Shown here: in pieces, positions 4,619-5,497 of the stretch
Position numbering within the stretch: position 1 is the first letter of the stretch
How the letters are laid out: each line of letters opens with the position of its first letter
Assembly (NCBI GenBank): GCA_900546685.1
Contig: UREB01000122.1
Coordinates: forward strand, 1 to 5,497
DNA from: an uncultured Eubacteriales bacterium
GTDB lineage: Bacteria > Bacillota > Clostridia > Christensenellales > QAND01
Direction of reading: 5' to 3'
DNA: 5,497 nt
The notes under the pieces: generated by a model
What the model saw: only the letters and a program-made list of their open reading frames with translations
Told to the model about the DNA's origin: nothing
Database searches by the model: none
Translations under genes and position numbers: made by a program

Positions 4619-4995
4619 GGCAGTATGGAGCTGAGTAGCTCCAGTAAATTGATGACAACCGGTACGCACAGCCCCAGCATGATCACCTTTCCCCCCAGCT
4701 CAACTTTGGAAGCAATCGCATTTTCTCCGGCGTCTTTACAAGCTTGTACGCCAAACTCCGCAATGTAGGCCACGCCCGTGATCTTCAGCATCGTGGTGAA
4801 AATCTCAGCATCCATTTGAAACTTTGCACCGATTTCCGCCAGCTTTGAAAGCAGCAGCGCCGCCTGGTCTATTACCGAAAAAACCACCAGCGCACCGGTA
4901 GCCAACGCACATAGCATGGCCAACTCCGGCCTAATAGGCCGGAGTACCAGCGTCAGCAATGCGCCGATGATGCCAATGGATACGATCTTTATCAT
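4615..4995 (-). CDS. spoIIIAD: Stage III sporulation protein AD
   Basis: SpoIIIAD is a small polytopic membrane protein of the SpoIIIA channel, related to SpoIIIAC. The product is 126 residues (the Bacillus protein is about 130). Hydrophobic helices lie at about residues 2-18, 25-43 and 104-123. The central segment KFQMDAEIFTTMLKITGVAY followed by IAEFGVQACKDAGENAIASK is strongly family-like. I chose ATG at 4993-4995 because AGGAGG (5002-5007) is 6 bases upstream. A longer in-frame reading from 5040 would add a polar 15-residue N-terminus overlapping spoIIIAC. The gene starts 10 bases after the spoIIIAC stop and overlaps spoIIIAE by 4 bases (ATGA). Codons 17-25 contain a perfect inverted repeat, and the last codons form a second hairpin. 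Confidence 0.95.
   Translation of the reverse strand: MIKIVSIGIIGALLTLVLRPIRPELAMLCALATGALVVFSVIDQAALLLSKLAEIGAKFQMDAEIFTTMLKITGVAYIAEFGVQACKDAGENAIASKVELGGKVIMLGLCVPVVINLLELLSSILP
4626..4643 (-). repeat. Inverted repeat just upstream of the spoIIIAE start
   Basis: TGGAGCT-ACTC-AGCTCCA on the message is a perfect 7-bp stem with a 4-base loop (arms 4637-4643 and 4626-4632). It ends 7 bases before the spoIIIAE ATG, within the last codons of spoIIIAD. It occupies the place where an SD would be expected and is not followed by a U-run, so it is not a terminator. Confidence 0.6.
4923..4945 (-). repeat. Perfect inverted repeat inside spoIIIAD
   Basis: Two perfect 11-base arms (4923-4933 and 4935-4945) surround one central base at 4934. 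The core arm is CTCCGGCC, so an RNA hairpin of 8-9 GC-rich pairs with a 3-5-base loop is possible. It encodes LRPIRPE at residues 18-24 of SpoIIIAD. No U-run follows on either strand. Confidence 0.7.
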
Positions 4996-5001
4996 GCTTT
5001 G

Positions 5002-5007
5002 CCTCCT
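5002..5007 (-). promoter_or_regulatory. spoIIIAD ribosome binding site overlapping the spoIIIAC stop codon
   Basis: AGGAGG shares bases with the spoIIIAC TAG (5006-5008) and lies 6 bases before the spoIIIAD ATG. It supports the shorter SpoIIIAD start and coupling of AC with AD. Confidence 0.85.
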
Positions 5008-5203
5008 AATAGAGGTTGAATACGTTTTTGACGCTTTCAAACAGGTCGCTGATCACACCGATCACCATCACCAATACGATGACCAAACCAGCAATAGCAA
5101 CCATGGTCGCCATATCATCCCGCCCTGATTTGCTTAATAGCTGGCTCAATACCGCAACCACTATGCCAATGGCCGCAATGCGAAATATCAAATCCACACT
5201 CAA
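5006..5203 (-). CDS. spoIIIAC: Stage III sporulation protein AC
   Basis: SpoIIIAC is a small two-helix membrane component of the SpoIIIA channel. The 65-residue product (the Bacillus protein is 68) reads MSVDLIFRIAAIGIVVAVLS, with helix 1 at about 5-22. A short polar turn (SKSGRDDMA) and helix 2 (about 33-51) follow, then the conserved tail ISDLFESVKNVFNLY. The start appears to be TTG at 5201-5203, 6 bases after a GGGG in AGGCGGGG, and it gives the family-typical MSVDLIF N-terminus. GTG at 5195-5197 is an alternative two residues shorter, but its spacing to the SD is 12 bases. It lies 15 bases after spoIIIAB and 10 before spoIIIAD. Identity is firm; the exact start is moderately sure. Confidence 0.93.
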   Translation of the reverse strand: MSVDLIFRIAAIGIVVAVLSQLLSKSGRDDMATMVAIAGLVIVLVMVIGVISDLFESVKNVFNLY

Positions 5204-5218
5204 TCCAATCCCCGCCTT

Positions 5219-5497
5219 TTATAAAAATAGAATCAGCCATATCGCGCCGCCCAGCACACCCATCATGCGGTACAAGCGTCCTTTTTGCTGCCATTCCTGC
5301 CTTGCGTTTGCCAGCTGCTGTGTCAGCCGTTGCTCACACAGCGCAAACGCCGCTTCCTGATCCTCTCTGTGGCTTCCGATGCGCTCAAACATCTCTTCTA
5401 AAATCAGCTTTTCTTCTTTGCCTAGTCTTTCTCGGAAACCTACTGCCCGTGTTCGGTCTGCCATGGTACGCTCCAAAGACTCCGCTGGGCTGTATCC
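5219..5497 (-). CDS. spoIIIAB: Stage III sporulation protein AB, C-terminal part (cut by window edge)
   Basis: The reading frame is open through the right edge of the window and begins in mid-gene with GYSPAESLERTM. The visible 92 residues are the C-terminal half of a protein usually about 170 long. They include FRERLGKEEKLILEEMFERI, then SHREDQEAAFALCEQRLTQQ, a charged, Gln-rich helix (LANARQEWQQKGRLYR) and a final membrane helix (MMGVLGGAIWLILFL) at the very end. This matches the SpoIIIAB layout, in which the C-terminal helix anchors the protein. SpoIIIAB resembles GspF/type II secretion membrane proteins and probably works with the ATPase SpoIIIAA, which would be expected just beyond the right edge. 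The TTG and ATG codons within this stretch are internal, not starts. It stops at TAA 5219-5221, 15 bases before the TTG start of spoIIIAC. Confidence 0.9.
   Translation of the reverse strand, partial: GYSPAESLERTMADRTRAVGFRERLGKEEKLILEEMFERIGSHREDQEAAFALCEQRLTQQLANARQEWQQKGRLYRMMGVLGGAIWLILFL

Overview
The window is a single block of co-directional genes, all read on the minus strand (right to left). It suggests an endospore-forming member of the Firmicutes, most likely class Clostridia. The reasons are an almost complete spoIIIA sporulation locus, good Shine-Dalgarno sequences, a TTG start, and the clostridial arrangement spoIIIA - asp23/amaP - nusB - Kae1-like gene. Base composition looks balanced, near 50% GC by eye, which fits many gut clostridial lineages. 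The sequence alone does not identify the genus.

Right part (5497 to 2055): the C-terminal half of spoIIIAB (cut by the window edge), then complete spoIIIAC, AD, AE, AF, AG and AH. Spacing is tight: AD/AE overlap, AE and AF are separated by only 5 bases, and several SD sequences overlap the preceding stop codon. The products build the mother-cell side of the mother cell-forespore channel. AB resembles GspF-type secretion proteins, AC/AD/AE are inner-membrane components, and AG and AH are single-span proteins with YscJ/FliF-like ring-building domains. The striking departure is spoIIIAF, about 59 codons long, which keeps the two membrane helices but has no soluble domain.

Middle (2054 to 1981): a 65-base gap with a near-consensus sigma-A promoter (TTGTAC, 17-base spacer, TATAAT, extended -10 TG) and no intrinsic terminator. 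The downstream genes therefore probably have their own vegetative promoter and may also receive read-through from spoIIIA.

Left part (1980 to 1): asp23 (Asp23/Gls24 family), an 88-base gap with a stable hairpin, amaP (membrane anchor of Asp23), a two-helix DUF2273 membrane protein, nusB (transcription antitermination/rRNA factor), and the first 87 codons of a Kae1/TsaD-like M22-family protein overlapping the nusB stop by ATGA. Asp23, AmaP and the DUF2273 protein probably work together at the membrane. NusB is a housekeeping gene carried on the same message.

There are no RNA genes, mobile elements or CRISPR arrays, and no gene-free stretch longer than about 90 bases. I see no wholly new system. 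The points worth checking are the minimal SpoIIIAF, the internal promoter, and three inverted repeats placed at gene junctions or inside spoIIIAD.
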